64,000 nucleotides of DNA, taken from NCBI GenBank assembly GCA_963841815.1, contig CAWJEE010000019.1:1-64000 (forward strand), given 5' to 3'. The stretch comes from JAOUJD01 sp963841815 (GTDB lineage: Bacteria > Pseudomonadota > Gammaproteobacteria > Burkholderiales > Burkholderiaceae_F). Position 1 is the first letter of the stretch; each line of letters opens with the position of its first letter. Shown here one piece after another: positions 54,176-63,967 of the stretch. A model generated the notes under the pieces. It worked only from the letters and a program-made list of their open reading frames with translations, was not told where the DNA came from and made no database searches. A program made the translations under genes and the position numbers.

Positions 54176-55134
54176 CAACCGAGTCCGGCGCCTTCCGGCA
54201 GGCCGAGCATCAGGTTCAGGTTCTGGACGGCCGCGCCGCTCGCGCCCTTGCCGAGGTTGTCGAGACGCGCGATGACCATCGCCTGCTGCCGAGCGTCGTT
54301 GGCGAAGACGAAGACTTCGAGGCGGTTGGTGCCGTTCAGGTTCTCCGGTTCGAGGAATGCGCCGTCGCGCAGCGCCGCGGTGTCGTTCAGCGGCCGCACC
54401 GTGACGAACGGCTCGCCCGCGTAGTGCTCGACGTACGCGGCGTGCAGTTGCTCGCCCGTCGGGCGACCCGGCAACTGCGACACCTGCAACGGCACCGACA
54501 CGAGCATCCCGCGCCGGAAGTTGCCGACCGACGGACTGAACACCGGGGGAAGGTCGAGCAAACCGTGCGTCTGCATCTCGGGCAGGTGCTTGTGCTTCAT
54601 GTCGAGCCCGTACACGCCGAACTGCTGGGGCCGTGCGCCACCCGTCGCCTGCTCGTACTGCTCGATCATCTTGCGGCCGCCGCCGGAGTAGCCGGACACC
54701 GCGTGCACCGTCGCCGGAAAACCGGCCGGCACGATCCCGCGCTCGCGCAGCGGACGCACGACCGCGAGGAAGCCGGTCGGGTAGCACCCGGGGTTCGACA
54801 CGCGCTTCGCCGCGGCGATCGTCGCGCGCTGCGTCTTCGTCAGTTCCGGAAAGCCGTACACCCACCCCGCCGCCGTGCGGTGCGCGCTGCTCGCGTCGAC
54901 CACGCGCGTGCGCGGGTTGTCGATCATCGTGACCGTCTCGCGCGCCGCGTCGTCGGGCAGGCACAGGACGACCGCATCGACCTGGTTGATCACCGCGCGC
55001 TTCGCCGCGGCGTCCTTGCGCTGCTCGGCCGGCAGGCTCACGACCTCGACGTCGCTGCGTGTCGCCAGCCGCTCGCGGATCTCGAGCCCGGTGGTGCCGT
55101 GTTCGCCATCGATGAAGATCGTCGGTTTCGCCAT
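54175..55134 (-). CDS. argC: N-acetyl-gamma-glutamyl-phosphate reductase (type 2)
   Basis: 319 residues, the shorter ArgC type 2. Reduces N-acetylglutamyl phosphate in arginine synthesis. N-terminal IFIDGEHGTTGLEIRERL (type 2 signature), catalytic cysteine C117 in RVSNPGCYPTGFLA, and GYSGGGRKMI. It lies 8 bases after the reductase gene and overlaps the PaiB-like gene, an operon without other arg genes. Confidence 0.95.
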   Translation of the reverse strand: MAKPTIFIDGEHGTTGLEIRERLATRSDVEVVSLPAEQRKDAAAKRAVINQVDAVVLCLPDDAARETVTMIDNPRTRVVDASSAHRTAAGWVYGFPELTKTQRATIAAAKRVSNPGCYPTGFLAVVRPLRERGIVPAGFPATVHAVSGYSGGGRKMIEQYEQATGGARPQQFGVYGLDMKHKHLPEMQTHGLLDLPPVFSPSVGNFRRGMLVSVPLQVSQLPGRPTGEQLHAAYVEHYAGEPFVTVRPLNDTAALRDGAFLEPENLNGTNRLEVFVFANDARQQAMVIARLDNLGKGASGAAVQNLNLMLGLPEGAGLG

Positions 55135-55142
55135 GGGAGTCC

Positions 55143-56207
55143 TCACGCGCTGGCCAGGTCGGCCTGGGTCGTGAAAGCGTCTGCAAAGAACTGGTCGTCG
55201 GGCAGGCCGCACTGTGCCGCGAAGTCGCGCCGCGCGGCGTCGATCATCGCCGGCGCGCCGCAGGCATAGACCTGGTGGCCCGACAGGTCGGGCAGGTCCT
55301 CGATCACCGCCTGGTGGACGAAGCCCGTGCGGCCGGTCCACGCGTCCTCCGCCTGCGGCTCCGACAGCACCGGCACGTAGCGGAAGTTCGGCTGCCCGGC
55401 CGCCCACTGCGCGGCCACTGCGTCCATGTAGAGGTCCGCGCGCGAACGCGCGCCCCAGTACAGCCGCACCTCGCGCGCGGGCTTGCCGCTCTCGTCGATG
55501 TTGATGCGCTCGTGGAAGATGTGTTCGGCGATTGCCTTGATCGGAGCGAAGCCGGTGCCGCCCGCCAGCAGCACGATCGGCCGCGCGTTGTCCTCGCGCA
55601 GGAAGAACGTGCCGAGCGGCGCCTCGATGCGGAGGATGTCGCGCTCCCTGACCGGCGGCTCGACGACGCCGAACAGCCGGTCCGTGAACGCGCCGCCCGG
55701 CGTGTGCCGGATGTGCAGCTGGATCAGCTCGTCGGCGTGCGGCGCGGTCGCCATCGAATACTGGCGGCGCGCCCCGTCCTTCAGGATGAAGTCCATGTAC
55801 TGCCCGGCGCGGAACTGCAGGCGCTCGTTGGCGGGCAGCTGCACCGAGACGATCGCCACGTCCGGCGTCACGCGGTCGATCTTCGCGATGCGCGCCGGCA
55901 TCTTGCGGATCGGGATGTCGCCGAAGCCCGTCAGCTCGCGCGCCTCGATCACGAGGTCCGACTGCGGGATCGCCGAACAGACGAGCGTGTAGCCCTTCGC
56001 TTCGTCCGCGTCGGACAGCGCCGATGCGGAGTGCGGCTTGTGCGTCAGCGTGCCCTCGAGCCGCTTGCTGCGGCAGGTTCCGCACGCGCCGTTCTTGCAG
56101 CCGTACGGCAGTCCGATGCCGTTGCGCAACGCCGCGGCCAGCACGGTCTCGTCGCCCTCGGTGGCGAAGGTGCGCCCGCTCGGGCGAATGGTGACGGTGA
56201 AGCCCAT
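55143..56207 (-). CDS. CDP-6-deoxy-delta-3,4-glucoseen reductase-like flavo-iron-sulfur oxidoreductase
   Basis: 354 residues. N-terminal plant-type [2Fe-2S] domain with C37, C42, C45 and C77 (GCKNGACGTCRS and LVCSA). Then FAD-binding RQYSMA (RxYS motif) and NAD-binding VLLAGGTGFAPIKAI, with the C-terminal VYACGAP. This is the AscD/ferredoxin-NAD reductase architecture; in Burkholderiales such proteins are routinely annotated as the deoxyhexose reductase, but with no deoxysugar genes nearby it is better seen as a reductase of unknown partner. Divergent from the epimerase gene with 11 bases between. Confidence 0.88.
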   Translation of the reverse strand: MGFTVTIRPSGRTFATEGDETVLAAALRNGIGLPYGCKNGACGTCRSKRLEGTLTHKPHSASALSDADEAKGYTLVCSAIPQSDLVIEARELTGFGDIPIRKMPARIAKIDRVTPDVAIVSVQLPANERLQFRAGQYMDFILKDGARRQYSMATAPHADELIQLHIRHTPGGAFTDRLFGVVEPPVRERDILRIEAPLGTFFLREDNARPIVLLAGGTGFAPIKAIAEHIFHERINIDESGKPAREVRLYWGARSRADLYMDAVAAQWAAGQPNFRYVPVLSEPQAEDAWTGRTGFVHQAVIEDLPDLSGHQVYACGAPAMIDAARRDFAAQCGLPDDQFFADAFTTQADLASA

Positions 56208-56218
56208 AGAATCAGGTC

Positions 56219-57137
56219 ATGGAAGTGAACCGGCCCGCGTCGACGGCCTCATCGCGCCGTGCCATCGGAAAGCTCGGTCGGCCGCGCCTGTTGATCGTCG
56301 GCTGCGGCGACATCGGCCTGCGCATTGTCGCACGGCTCCATCGGCGTTTCCGCGTCGTCGCGCTGACGTCGAGCCCGCAACGCGTGCCGCAGCTGCGCGC
56401 CGCCGGAGCGATTCCGATCGTCGGCAACCTCGACGACCGCGCGACGCTGCGGACGTCTGCGCGGCTTCGGTTCGCGCGTGATCCACCTCGCGCCGCCCCC
56501 CGAGTCCGGCGACGGCGATCGCCGCACGGCCCGTCTGGTGAATGCGCTCGGGCGACGCGACGGCGACCGGACCGTCTACATCAGCACGACCGGCGTGTAC
56601 GGCGACCAGCGCGGCGCGTGGATCGACGAAACCGCTCGGCTGGCCACGACCGAGGCGCGCAGCCTGCGCCGGATCGACGCGGAGCGGCGCATGCGGCGCC
56701 GCCGGCACGCGCACGTGTTGCGCGTGCCCGGCATCTACGCGCAGGACCGCCTGCCGCTGGCGCGCCTCCAGCAGAAGCTGCCCGCGCTCGCCCCCGGCGA
56801 CGACGTCTACACCAGCCACATCCACGCCGACGACCTCGCGCGCATCGCCATCGTGGCGCTGCTGCGCGGCCAGCCATGCCGCGTGACGAACACGGTCGAC
56901 GACGGCGGGCTGAAGATGGGCGAGTACTTCGACCTCGTCGCCGACCGCTTCGGCCTCGAGCGCCCGCCGCGCCTGCCGCGCGAGGAACTGAAGCGCGCGG
57001 TGTCGCCGATGATGTACTCGTTCATGTCCGCGTCGCGGCGCATCCGCAACGCGCGGCTGAAGCGCGAGCTGCGCGTGCGGCTGGCGTTCCCGACCGTGCG
57101 CGATGCGCTCGCGGTGATCCCCGCGCCCTCGCGCTGA
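56219..57137 (+). CDS. NAD-dependent epimerase/SDR-family protein, frameshifted near 56453
   Basis: Rossmann-fold extended SDR protein. Residues ~22-35 hold LLIVGCGDIGLRI (GxGxxG). The frame is lost at CGGACGT (a56453); without that A the sequence reads RRLRGFGSRVIHLAPPPESG and runs through VYISTTGVYGD to a normal end (VRDALAVIPAPSR), about 305 residues. Homologues (YeeZ-like) act on nucleotide-sugar or unknown substrates. One extra base, probably sequence error. First ~20 residues are poorly conserved, so the start may be later. Confidence 0.75.
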
Positions 57138-57251
57138 GCGGCCCCAACGCCTGGCCGCGCGGCTGTGCTAGGGTGAATTCGAACCGGTCCATTCCGGGTC
57201 GCCGCGCGACGGGAGTTGCGTCGCGATCCCCGCCTTCAGGAGAACGAAGCG

Positions 57252-58623
57252 ATGAACTCGCCCACCAAGTACGTCCTCGATGAGTCCCATATGCCGCGCA
57301 CCTGGTACAACATCCAGGCCGACCTGCCGCGCGCGCTGCCGCCCGTGCTGCACCCGGGAACGCTGAAGCCGATCGGTCCGGCGGACCTCGCGCCGCTGTT
57401 CCCGATGGACCTGATCCTGCAGGAAGTGAGCACCGAGCGCGAGATCGAGATTCCCGAGCCGGTGCGTGACATCTATCGCCTGTGGCGACCGTCGCCGCTG
57501 TATCGCGCGCACCGGCTCGAGAAGGCCCTCGGCACCCCGGCCCGCATCTTCTACAAGTACGAGGGCGTGAGCCCGGCGGGCAGCCACAAGCCGAACACGG
57601 CCGTCCCGCAGGCGTTCTACAACGCCCAGGCGGGCATCAAGCGGCTGACGACCGAGACGGGCGCAGGCCAGTGGGGCACCTCGTTGGCTTTCGCGGGTGG
57701 GCTCTTCGGGCTCGAAGTACTGATCTTCCAGGTCCGCGTGTCCTATGACCAGAAGCCCTACCGGCGCGCGGTGATGGAAACCTACGGCGCCCGCTGCGTC
57801 CCGTCGCCCTCGAATGAAACCGAATACGGCCGGCGCGTCCTCGCGCAGCGGCCCGACCATCCGGGCAGCCTCGGCATCGCGATCTCGGAAGCCGTCGAAC
57901 TCGCCGTGCAGCGCGACGACACCAAGTACGCGCTGGGGTCGGTGCTGAACCACGTGCTGATGCACCAGACCGTCATCGGGCTGGAGTCGATGGAACAGAT
58001 GCGGATGGCCGATGCCTGGCCGGACGTCGTCGTCGGCTGCACCGGCGGCGGCTCGAACTTCGCCGGCATTGCCTTTCCGTTCATCGGCGACGGCCTGCGC
58101 GGCGGCGCGAAGCCGCGCATCGTCGCCGTCGAACCGGCCGCGTGCCCGTCGCTCACGCGCGGCCGCTATGCGTACGACTTCGGCGACACCGGCCACCTGA
58201 CGCCGCTCACCAAGATGCACACGCTCGGCTCGAGCTTCACGCCGCCCGGGCTTCCACGCCGGCGGGCTGCGCTACCACGGCATGGCGCCGCTCGTGTCGC
58301 ACCTGAGGCAGCTCGGCCTGATCGAGGCCACCGCGTACACGCAGAACGAGTGCTTCGCCGCCGGCGTGCTGTTCGCGCGCGCCGAAGGCATCGTGCCCGC
58401 GCCCGAAGCCAATCACGCGGTGAAGGGCGCGATCGAGGAGGCGCTGCGCTGCAAGCGCGAAGGACGCACCGAGACGATCCTGTTCAACCTGTGCGGCCAC
58501 GGGCACTTCGACATGAGCTCGTACCAGAAGTACTTCGCCGGCGAGCTGACGGACGAGAGCTACGACGAGAAGGAACTCGCGATGGCGCTGGCGGGGTTGC
58601 CGAGCGTGCCGGAACCCGCGTGA
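57252..58623 (+). CDS. TrpB2-type tryptophan synthase beta-like protein, frameshifted near 58248
   Basis: PLP-dependent enzyme of the TrpB2 clade (about 456 residues when repaired). PLP lysine K113 in SHKPNTA, where classical TrpB has GSHK with an N-terminus of different length; the N-terminal extension and RPSPLYRAHRLE are TrpB2 features. Phosphate loop VVGCTGGGSNFAG. At CCCGGGC (58248-58250) one extra G breaks the frame; removing it gives PPGFHAGGLRYHGMAP then NHAVKGAIEEAL and LFNLCGHGHFDM. Ends at 58623. TrpB2 proteins condense indole with serine or deaminate serine. AGGAG 10 bases upstream fixes ATG 57252. Confidence 0.88.
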
Positions 58624-58714
58624 GGCTCGCGGGGCGACTCGCAGGCGATCCCTGACGATCGCCGGGGCGATCGGGGCGCGCCGGCGAACGCGGCCCGCGA
58701 AGCCGGCGCCGGCC

Positions 58715-60415
58715 CTACCCGAACAGCCCGCCGACCTTCGTGCCCGCCAGCCGGTTGATCGCCGCGAGGCTGATCGCCGCGACGACGATCAGGATGAAGC
58801 CGAGCGCGGCCGCCTCGTTCTGCGATCCGGCGATGTAGAAGGTGAAGATGCCGAACGGGATCGTCTCCCAGCCGCCGAGGGTCAGGAAGACGACCGCGGA
58901 CGCTTCCTGCAGCGAGGTGATGAACGAAAACAGGCCGCCGACCAGGATGCCCTTCCACACCAGCGGCACCGTGATGTCCCTGAACGTGCGCATCTTGGTC
59001 GCGCCGACGTTCTCCGCGGCTTCCTCCATCGACTTGTGGACCAGCAGCAGCGACGAGTAGCTGCCGCGCACCGTGTACGGCAGGCGCCGCACCGCCAGGA
59101 CGAGGGGAATGATGATCCACATGCTGGTCAGCGGGATCTCTATCAGCGGCAGCGGATAGTGGAAGGCGCGGATGTAGGCGATGCCGATCGCCGTGCCGGG
59201 GATGGCGAGGATCAGCGTGGTCAGGGCATCCATCGATCTGTTCCCCGGCGCCTTGGTTCGGCTGAGGATCCACGCCATCGGCACGCCGATCACCAGACAG
59301 ATCAGCACCGCCAGCCCGCAGTAGAGGAACGAGTTCATGATGAACTTCGGCGTCTCGATGCTGACGCGCGTGAAGAAGGCCGTCGTGTATTCGAGCGGGA
59401 AGGGTGTCAGCGACCAACCGCGGCCGAATGCCGCCAGCGTGACGCCGATGTGCGGCAGGAACGAGATGAACATCAGCGTCGACAGGAACCCCACCGCCAG
59501 CCAGCGCCGGGCCGGCGACAGCCGCCGGCGCTCGACCTTCGTGTACGACAGCGAGCTGTAGTCCTTGATCGCCACGTACTGGCGCGCAGCGAGCACGAAC
59601 ACGATCGCCAGCAGCACGAGCAGCGCCGAGATGACGATGCCCATCCGGAACAGGCGCCGGTCGATGAACTGCACGATGTTCAGGTACGCCTGCGGCGCCA
59701 GCAGGTCCTGCACGCCGACCACCAGCGGCGTGATGAAGTCGGCGAAGGTCCAGATGAAGACGAGCAGCGCGCCCGAGACATAGCCCGGCGTGGTCAGCGG
59801 CAGCGTGATGTCGCGGAAGCGGCGCCAGCCGTTCGCCCCCATGCCCTGCGCGGCCTCCTCGAGCGCCGGATCGACCTTGGTGAGCGCGTCGAGGATCGAC
59901 AGCGTGATCATCGGGAACAGGTGCAGCGTCTGGACCAGCAGCACGCCCTGCATCCCGTACATGAAGTTGATCGGGTGCTCGAGGCCGAAGTAGTCCCGCA
60001 GCACCACGTTGACGGTGCCGGCGCGACCGAGGATGAAGACGAAGCCGAGCACGCCCACCAGCGGCGGCATGATCAGCGGCAGCATCGTCAGGTACGAGAA
60101 CAGGTTGCGGCCGGGAAAGTCGTAGCGCAGCAGCAGCAGCGCCACCGCGATGCCCAGCACCGAGGTCGTGATCACCGTGGACACGCCGAGCAGCATCGAC
60201 TTCCACAGCGCGCGCAGGTAGTACCTGTCGGTGAAGAAGTCGATGAAATTGCCGATCGTGAAGGCGCCGCCTTCGGTGGTGAACGCGTCGTAGAAGATCC
60301 GCGACAGCGGATACAGCACGAACAGCAGCAGGAACGCCCAGATCGCGGCGAAGCCGAGCGCGGCCTTCAAGCCGACGCGCGGAACATGAAACCTGGGCAG
60401 GGCCAGCGAAGTCAT
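58715..60415 (-). CDS. Fbp-type ABC transporter, two-module permease
   Basis: 566-residue permease with about 12 helices in two homologous halves, as in FbpB/SfuB. Coupling loops: DPALEEAAQGMGANGWRRFR in the first half and SMEEAAENVGATKMRTFR in the second. It is the last gene of the fbpA-fbpC-fbpB-like unit. Family members import Fe(III), but polyamine, thiamine or phosphonate importers look alike; substrate is not determined. Confidence 0.88.
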   Translation of the reverse strand: MTSLALPRFHVPRVGLKAALGFAAIWAFLLLFVLYPLSRIFYDAFTTEGGAFTIGNFIDFFTDRYYLRALWKSMLLGVSTVITTSVLGIAVALLLLRYDFPGRNLFSYLTMLPLIMPPLVGVLGFVFILGRAGTVNVVLRDYFGLEHPINFMYGMQGVLLVQTLHLFPMITLSILDALTKVDPALEEAAQGMGANGWRRFRDITLPLTTPGYVSGALLVFIWTFADFITPLVVGVQDLLAPQAYLNIVQFIDRRLFRMGIVISALLVLLAIVFVLAARQYVAIKDYSSLSYTKVERRRLSPARRWLAVGFLSTLMFISFLPHIGVTLAAFGRGWSLTPFPLEYTTAFFTRVSIETPKFIMNSFLYCGLAVLICLVIGVPMAWILSRTKAPGNRSMDALTTLILAIPGTAIGIAYIRAFHYPLPLIEIPLTSMWIIIPLVLAVRRLPYTVRGSYSSLLLVHKSMEEAAENVGATKMRTFRDITVPLVWKGILVGGLFSFITSLQEASAVVFLTLGGWETIPFGIFTFYIAGSQNEAAALGFILIVVAAISLAAINRLAGTKVGGLFG

Positions 60416-60436
60416 GGTCCGTTCCGACTCGTCGCG

Positions 60437-61516
60437 TCAGTCGGGCGCTATCGCGACGGTGTCGCCGGCCGGAAACGCCACGCGCACCGTGGCGCCGATG
60501 TCCAGCGGCACGTGGTGCCAGGGGTCGCGGATGTCGACCTTGTAGACGAAACCGTGGCCGAGGTCGACGTCGTAGCGCAGCGTGTTGCCCAGGTAGGCGG
60601 CGAACGTGATCTGGCCTTCGGCGACGTTCAGTTCCACGCCCGCCACGCCGCCGTCCAGCGAGATGTTCTCGGGCCGGATGCCCAGCACGCACGCGCTTCC
60701 CACCGAGCGCGCCACCGTGAAGAAGGCCGACCACTCGCCCAGCGGCGTGCGCGCGCGCAGTCGCCCGCGGTCCGCGTCGATCGACGTCACCGTGGCCTCG
60801 ATCAGGTTGTTGATGCCGATGAAGTCGGCGACGAACCGCGTGCGCGGATGCTCGTACAGCGCCTTCGGCGGCCCGACCTCGAGCATCCGGCCCTTGTCGA
60901 ACACGGCCATGCGGTCCGACAGCGTCAGCGCCTCTTCCTGGTCGTGCGTGACATAGATCGTCGTGATGCCGAGTTCCTTCTGCAGCTTGCGGATCTCGGC
61001 GCGCACCTGGATGCGGATCTTGGCGTCGAGGTTCGACAGCGGTTCGTCCAGCAGCAGGATCTCCGGGTTCAGCACGAGCGCCCGGGCGAGCGCCACGCGC
61101 TGCTGCTGTCCACCCGAAAGCTGCCCCGGATAGCGCTTGTCGAGGCCGCCGAGCTTGACCTTCTCGAGCACGGCGTTCACGCGCCGATCGATCTCGCCGC
61201 CCGCAACCTTGCGCAGCTTCAGTCCGTAGCCGACGTTGTCCCTGACCGTCATGTGCGGCCACAGCGCGTAGTTCTGGAACACCATGCCGATGCCGCGCTC
61301 GTGCGGCGGCACCTCGTTCACGCGGCGATCGTCGAAGCGGATCTCGCCGTCGTCCGGGGAGTAGAAGCCCGCGATCAGCCGCAGCAGCGTGGTCTTGCCG
61401 CAGCCCGACGGCCCGAGGAGGGTGAAGAGCTCCCCCTCCTCGACCGTCAGCGTGACGTCGTTGGCCGCCGCCATCGCGCCGAAGCGCTTGGTGACGTTCT
61501 GCACGGCGATGCGCAC
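60437..61516 (-). CDS. Fbp/Pot-type ABC transporter ATP-binding protein
   Basis: 359 residues. Walker A LLGPSGCGKTTLLRLIAG, Q-loop MVFQNYALWPHMTV, signature LSGGQQQRVALARALV, Walker B ILLLDEPLSNLDAK and a C-terminal TOBE domain with LGIRPENISL. It lies between the binding protein and permease genes; 21 bases before the permease. Confidence 0.92.
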   Translation of the reverse strand: MRIAVQNVTKRFGAMAAANDVTLTVEEGELFTLLGPSGCGKTTLLRLIAGFYSPDDGEIRFDDRRVNEVPPHERGIGMVFQNYALWPHMTVRDNVGYGLKLRKVAGGEIDRRVNAVLEKVKLGGLDKRYPGQLSGGQQQRVALARALVLNPEILLLDEPLSNLDAKIRIQVRAEIRKLQKELGITTIYVTHDQEEALTLSDRMAVFDKGRMLEVGPPKALYEHPRTRFVADFIGINNLIEATVTSIDADRGRLRARTPLGEWSAFFTVARSVGSACVLGIRPENISLDGGVAGVELNVAEGQITFAAYLGNTLRYDVDLGHGFVYKVDIRDPWHHVPLDIGATVRVAFPAGDTVAIAPD

Positions 61517-61566
61517 GGCGTGCCTCCTCGATCGCTCCCGCGGGCTGCGCCCCGTCCGGGATCAGC

Positions 61567-62700
61567 TCAGTACTTCTTCTTCAGCTGCTCCCAGACCGCC
61601 TCGATGTCGCGCCGGAACTGCTCGTTGACCTGGGTGTAGCGGGCCTGCGCCTTGTCGTCGTCGTAGATGTTCTTCACTTCGCGGTCGAAGTACGAGCGCA
61701 CGCCGCCGGTGAACTCGACCGCCTTCTCGGCGTCCGACCCCGGCGCGCCCTGCACGCGATACTTCGGCGTTAGCGGGAACAGGCCCCGTTCCATGAAGAC
61801 GCGCTGACCGCGCTCGGTCATCAGGAACTCGATGAAGGCCTGCGCGGCGCGCGGGTGCTTGCAGCCGGCCAGCACGGCCATCGGCTCGGGCGTGATCCAC
61901 GCGGTGGGCGGCGCCACGTACTTGATGTCGTACCCGGCGAGGCGCTCCTCGAACGCCATGTAGCTCGGCACCGCGAAGCCGGCCGCGAACTCACCCTTGG
62001 CGACCACCGAGGGGACGTCCCGGCTGCGCGCGGTGAACAGCCCCGTGTTGGCGGCGAGCCGCTGCAGCCACTCCCAGCCCTTGTCATCGCCGTACTGCTG
62101 CAGGATCACCTCGTATGTCGCGTGGCTGCTCGACGATCGTGTCGGGGCGCACTGCACGACGTTGCCCTTGAGCTTCGGATTCAGCAGGTCGTCCCAGTCC
62201 TTCGGCTCGGGCACGCCGAGCCGCTTCAGCAGCGTCGGGTGATAGACGAGGCCGTACGGCTCGAGCGCCGTGCCGATCCAGAAGCCCTTCGGGTCCTTCA
62301 GGTAGATTGGCTTGGGCTTGCCGATCGTCGCCGGCACGGCGTCGAGGGTTTGCTTCGGTACCGCGAGCGGCGCCACCAGCTTCTGCTCGGCCAGCTTGTC
62401 GAACAGCGCGCTCTCGCCGCCCCAGAAGATGTCGACTTCCGGCCGGCCCTTCCACTCGACGATGCGGCCGTAGGCAACCGGCGTGCCGGCGGCCAGCGCG
62501 TTGACCTTCACGGTGACTCCCCAGCGCTCCTTCGCGTACTTCGCGAACTCGGCGAGCGCGGCGTCGTGGATGAACTTCGACACCGGCGTGATCAGGGACA
62601 GTTCGTCCTCGATCGGCGCCTGGGCCAGCGCCGGGTGGATGGCCGCCAGGGCGCCGAGAGACGCCGAGGCTTGCAGGATTTCTCTGCGGGTGATGGTCAT
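61567..62700 (-). CDS. Fbp-type ABC transporter, periplasmic binding protein
   Basis: 377-residue extracellular solute-binding protein. N-terminus MTITRREILQASASLGAL has a twin-arginine-like RR and a hydrophobic core with cleavage near ALAQA, so it may use Tat. Core FWGGESALFDKLAEQKLVAP and GLVYHPTLLKRLG match Fe(III)-type (AfuA/FbpA) binding proteins. No conserved Tyr-Tyr iron pair was verified. GGAGACAACC precedes the ATG. Operon order is A-C-B. Confidence 0.85.
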   Translation of the reverse strand: MTITRREILQASASLGALAAIHPALAQAPIEDELSLITPVSKFIHDAALAEFAKYAKERWGVTVKVNALAAGTPVAYGRIVEWKGRPEVDIFWGGESALFDKLAEQKLVAPLAVPKQTLDAVPATIGKPKPIYLKDPKGFWIGTALEPYGLVYHPTLLKRLGVPEPKDWDDLLNPKLKGNVVQCAPTRSSSSHATYEVILQQYGDDKGWEWLQRLAANTGLFTARSRDVPSVVAKGEFAAGFAVPSYMAFEERLAGYDIKYVAPPTAWITPEPMAVLAGCKHPRAAQAFIEFLMTERGQRVFMERGLFPLTPKYRVQGAPGSDAEKAVEFTGGVRSYFDREVKNIYDDDKAQARYTQVNEQFRRDIEAVWEQLKKKY

Positions 62701-62935
62701 GGTTGTCTCCTGGAAGACTGCGGCAGTCGGTCGCCGGGGGCAGACGACATTGCTGCCGTGCGGGCCACCGAAAGCCCCAACAGTGCGGTCGGCCGCGGCA
62801 TCGCCGGACCGCAAGTGACTTCAACCTAGTTCCCGTCGCGCCGCGCTCCTTGACGTCCATCACGCGCGGCACCGATCGTCGGGCCCGCAGACGGCTTCGA
62901 CTCCGCGCCGACGCCCGGAAGGCAGGGCCGGAAGC

Positions 62936-63967
62936 CTATGCGTCGCGGCTGCTGCGCCGCAGCCAGGGCACCACGGCCCGCTCCACGCCGAAGGGCTGTG
63001 CCATCAGCGCGTCGAGTTCCCGGTCCGGGTCGGCCCCATGGTTCAGCACCCGGTCGACCAGCCCCGCGATCGGCATGTCGACGCCGAGCCGGGCGGCCAG
63101 TTCGGCGATGGCGCTCGAGGAGTGCACGCCTTCCTGCACCGTGATGCGCTCGCCGAGGATCTGCTCCAGCGTGCGGCCGCGGCCGAGTTCCATGCCGAGC
63201 GACATGTTGCGCGACTGCGGGCTGTTGCAGGACAGGTCGATGTCGCCGATGCCGGACAGGCCCAGGAAGGTCTCGAGCCGCGCGCCGAGCGCCAGCCCGA
63301 GGTCCACCGCCTCCGCCAGGCCGCGCGCCAGCAGCATCGCGCGCATGCTGTTGCCCAGGCCCTTGCCGGTGACGATGCCGCAGGCGATCGCGAGCACGTT
63401 CTTCATCACGCCGCTCACCTGCGCGCCGATCACGTCGTCGGACAGGTAGACGCGAAAGCGCGTGCTGCCGATCGCCTGTTCCAGCCGCGCCCCGAGCACC
63501 GGATCGGCGCACGCGAGCGTGACGCCGGCCGGCAGGTCGACCGCGATCTCGGCGGCGAAGGAAGGACCGGACAGGATGGCGACGCGCGCCTGCGGCAGCG
63601 TGTCCGCCAGGACCTGCGACATCAGCGCGCAGCTGCCGCGCTCGATGCCCTTCGAGCAGCTGACCACCGGAGTGCCGGCAGCCAGGTGAGGCCGCAACGA
63701 CGCGGTCACGGCGCGCATGTGCTGCGCCGGCGGCACCAGCAGCACGAACTCCGACTCGCGCGCCGCGACGGCCATGTCCGCCGTGGCGACGATGCCCTCG
63801 GGCAGCGTCACGCCGCGCAGGAAGACCGCGTTCTCGCGCTTCACGTTGACCGTGTCCACGACCTCGGGCTCGCGCGCCCACAGCGGCGACGTCGTGGCCG
63901 CGCCGCGCAGCACGCACGCCATCGCAGTGCCGAAAGCGCCGCCGCCGATGACGCCCATCCGACCCAT
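62936..63967 (-). CDS. gpsA: NAD(P)-dependent glycerol-3-phosphate dehydrogenase
   Basis: 343 residues. Makes sn-glycerol-3-phosphate for phospholipid synthesis. N-terminal nucleotide site VIGGGAFGTAMA, catalytic Lys region SGVMKNVLAIACG, LSGPSFAAEI, GIGDIDLSCNSPQSRN and the C-terminal substrate loop. Length is normal. Both this gene and the ugp importer supply glycerol-3-phosphate. A gap of 235 bp separates it from the Fbp-type operon; the remaining 33 bases to the window end show nothing. Confidence 0.96.
   Translation of the reverse strand: MGRMGVIGGGAFGTAMACVLRGAATTSPLWAREPEVVDTVNVKRENAVFLRGVTLPEGIVATADMAVAARESEFVLLVPPAQHMRAVTASLRPHLAAGTPVVSCSKGIERGSCALMSQVLADTLPQARVAILSGPSFAAEIAVDLPAGVTLACADPVLGARLEQAIGSTRFRVYLSDDVIGAQVSGVMKNVLAIACGIVTGKGLGNSMRAMLLARGLAEAVDLGLALGARLETFLGLSGIGDIDLSCNSPQSRNMSLGMELGRGRTLEQILGERITVQEGVHSSSAIAELAARLGVDMPIAGLVDRVLNHGADPDRELDALMAQPFGVERAVVPWLRRSSRDA

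Noticed and set aside
56478..57137. Separate gene in the second half of the epimerase locus
   Set aside because: It continues the epimerase fold in register after removing one base at 56453, so it is the second half of one gene, not an independent one.
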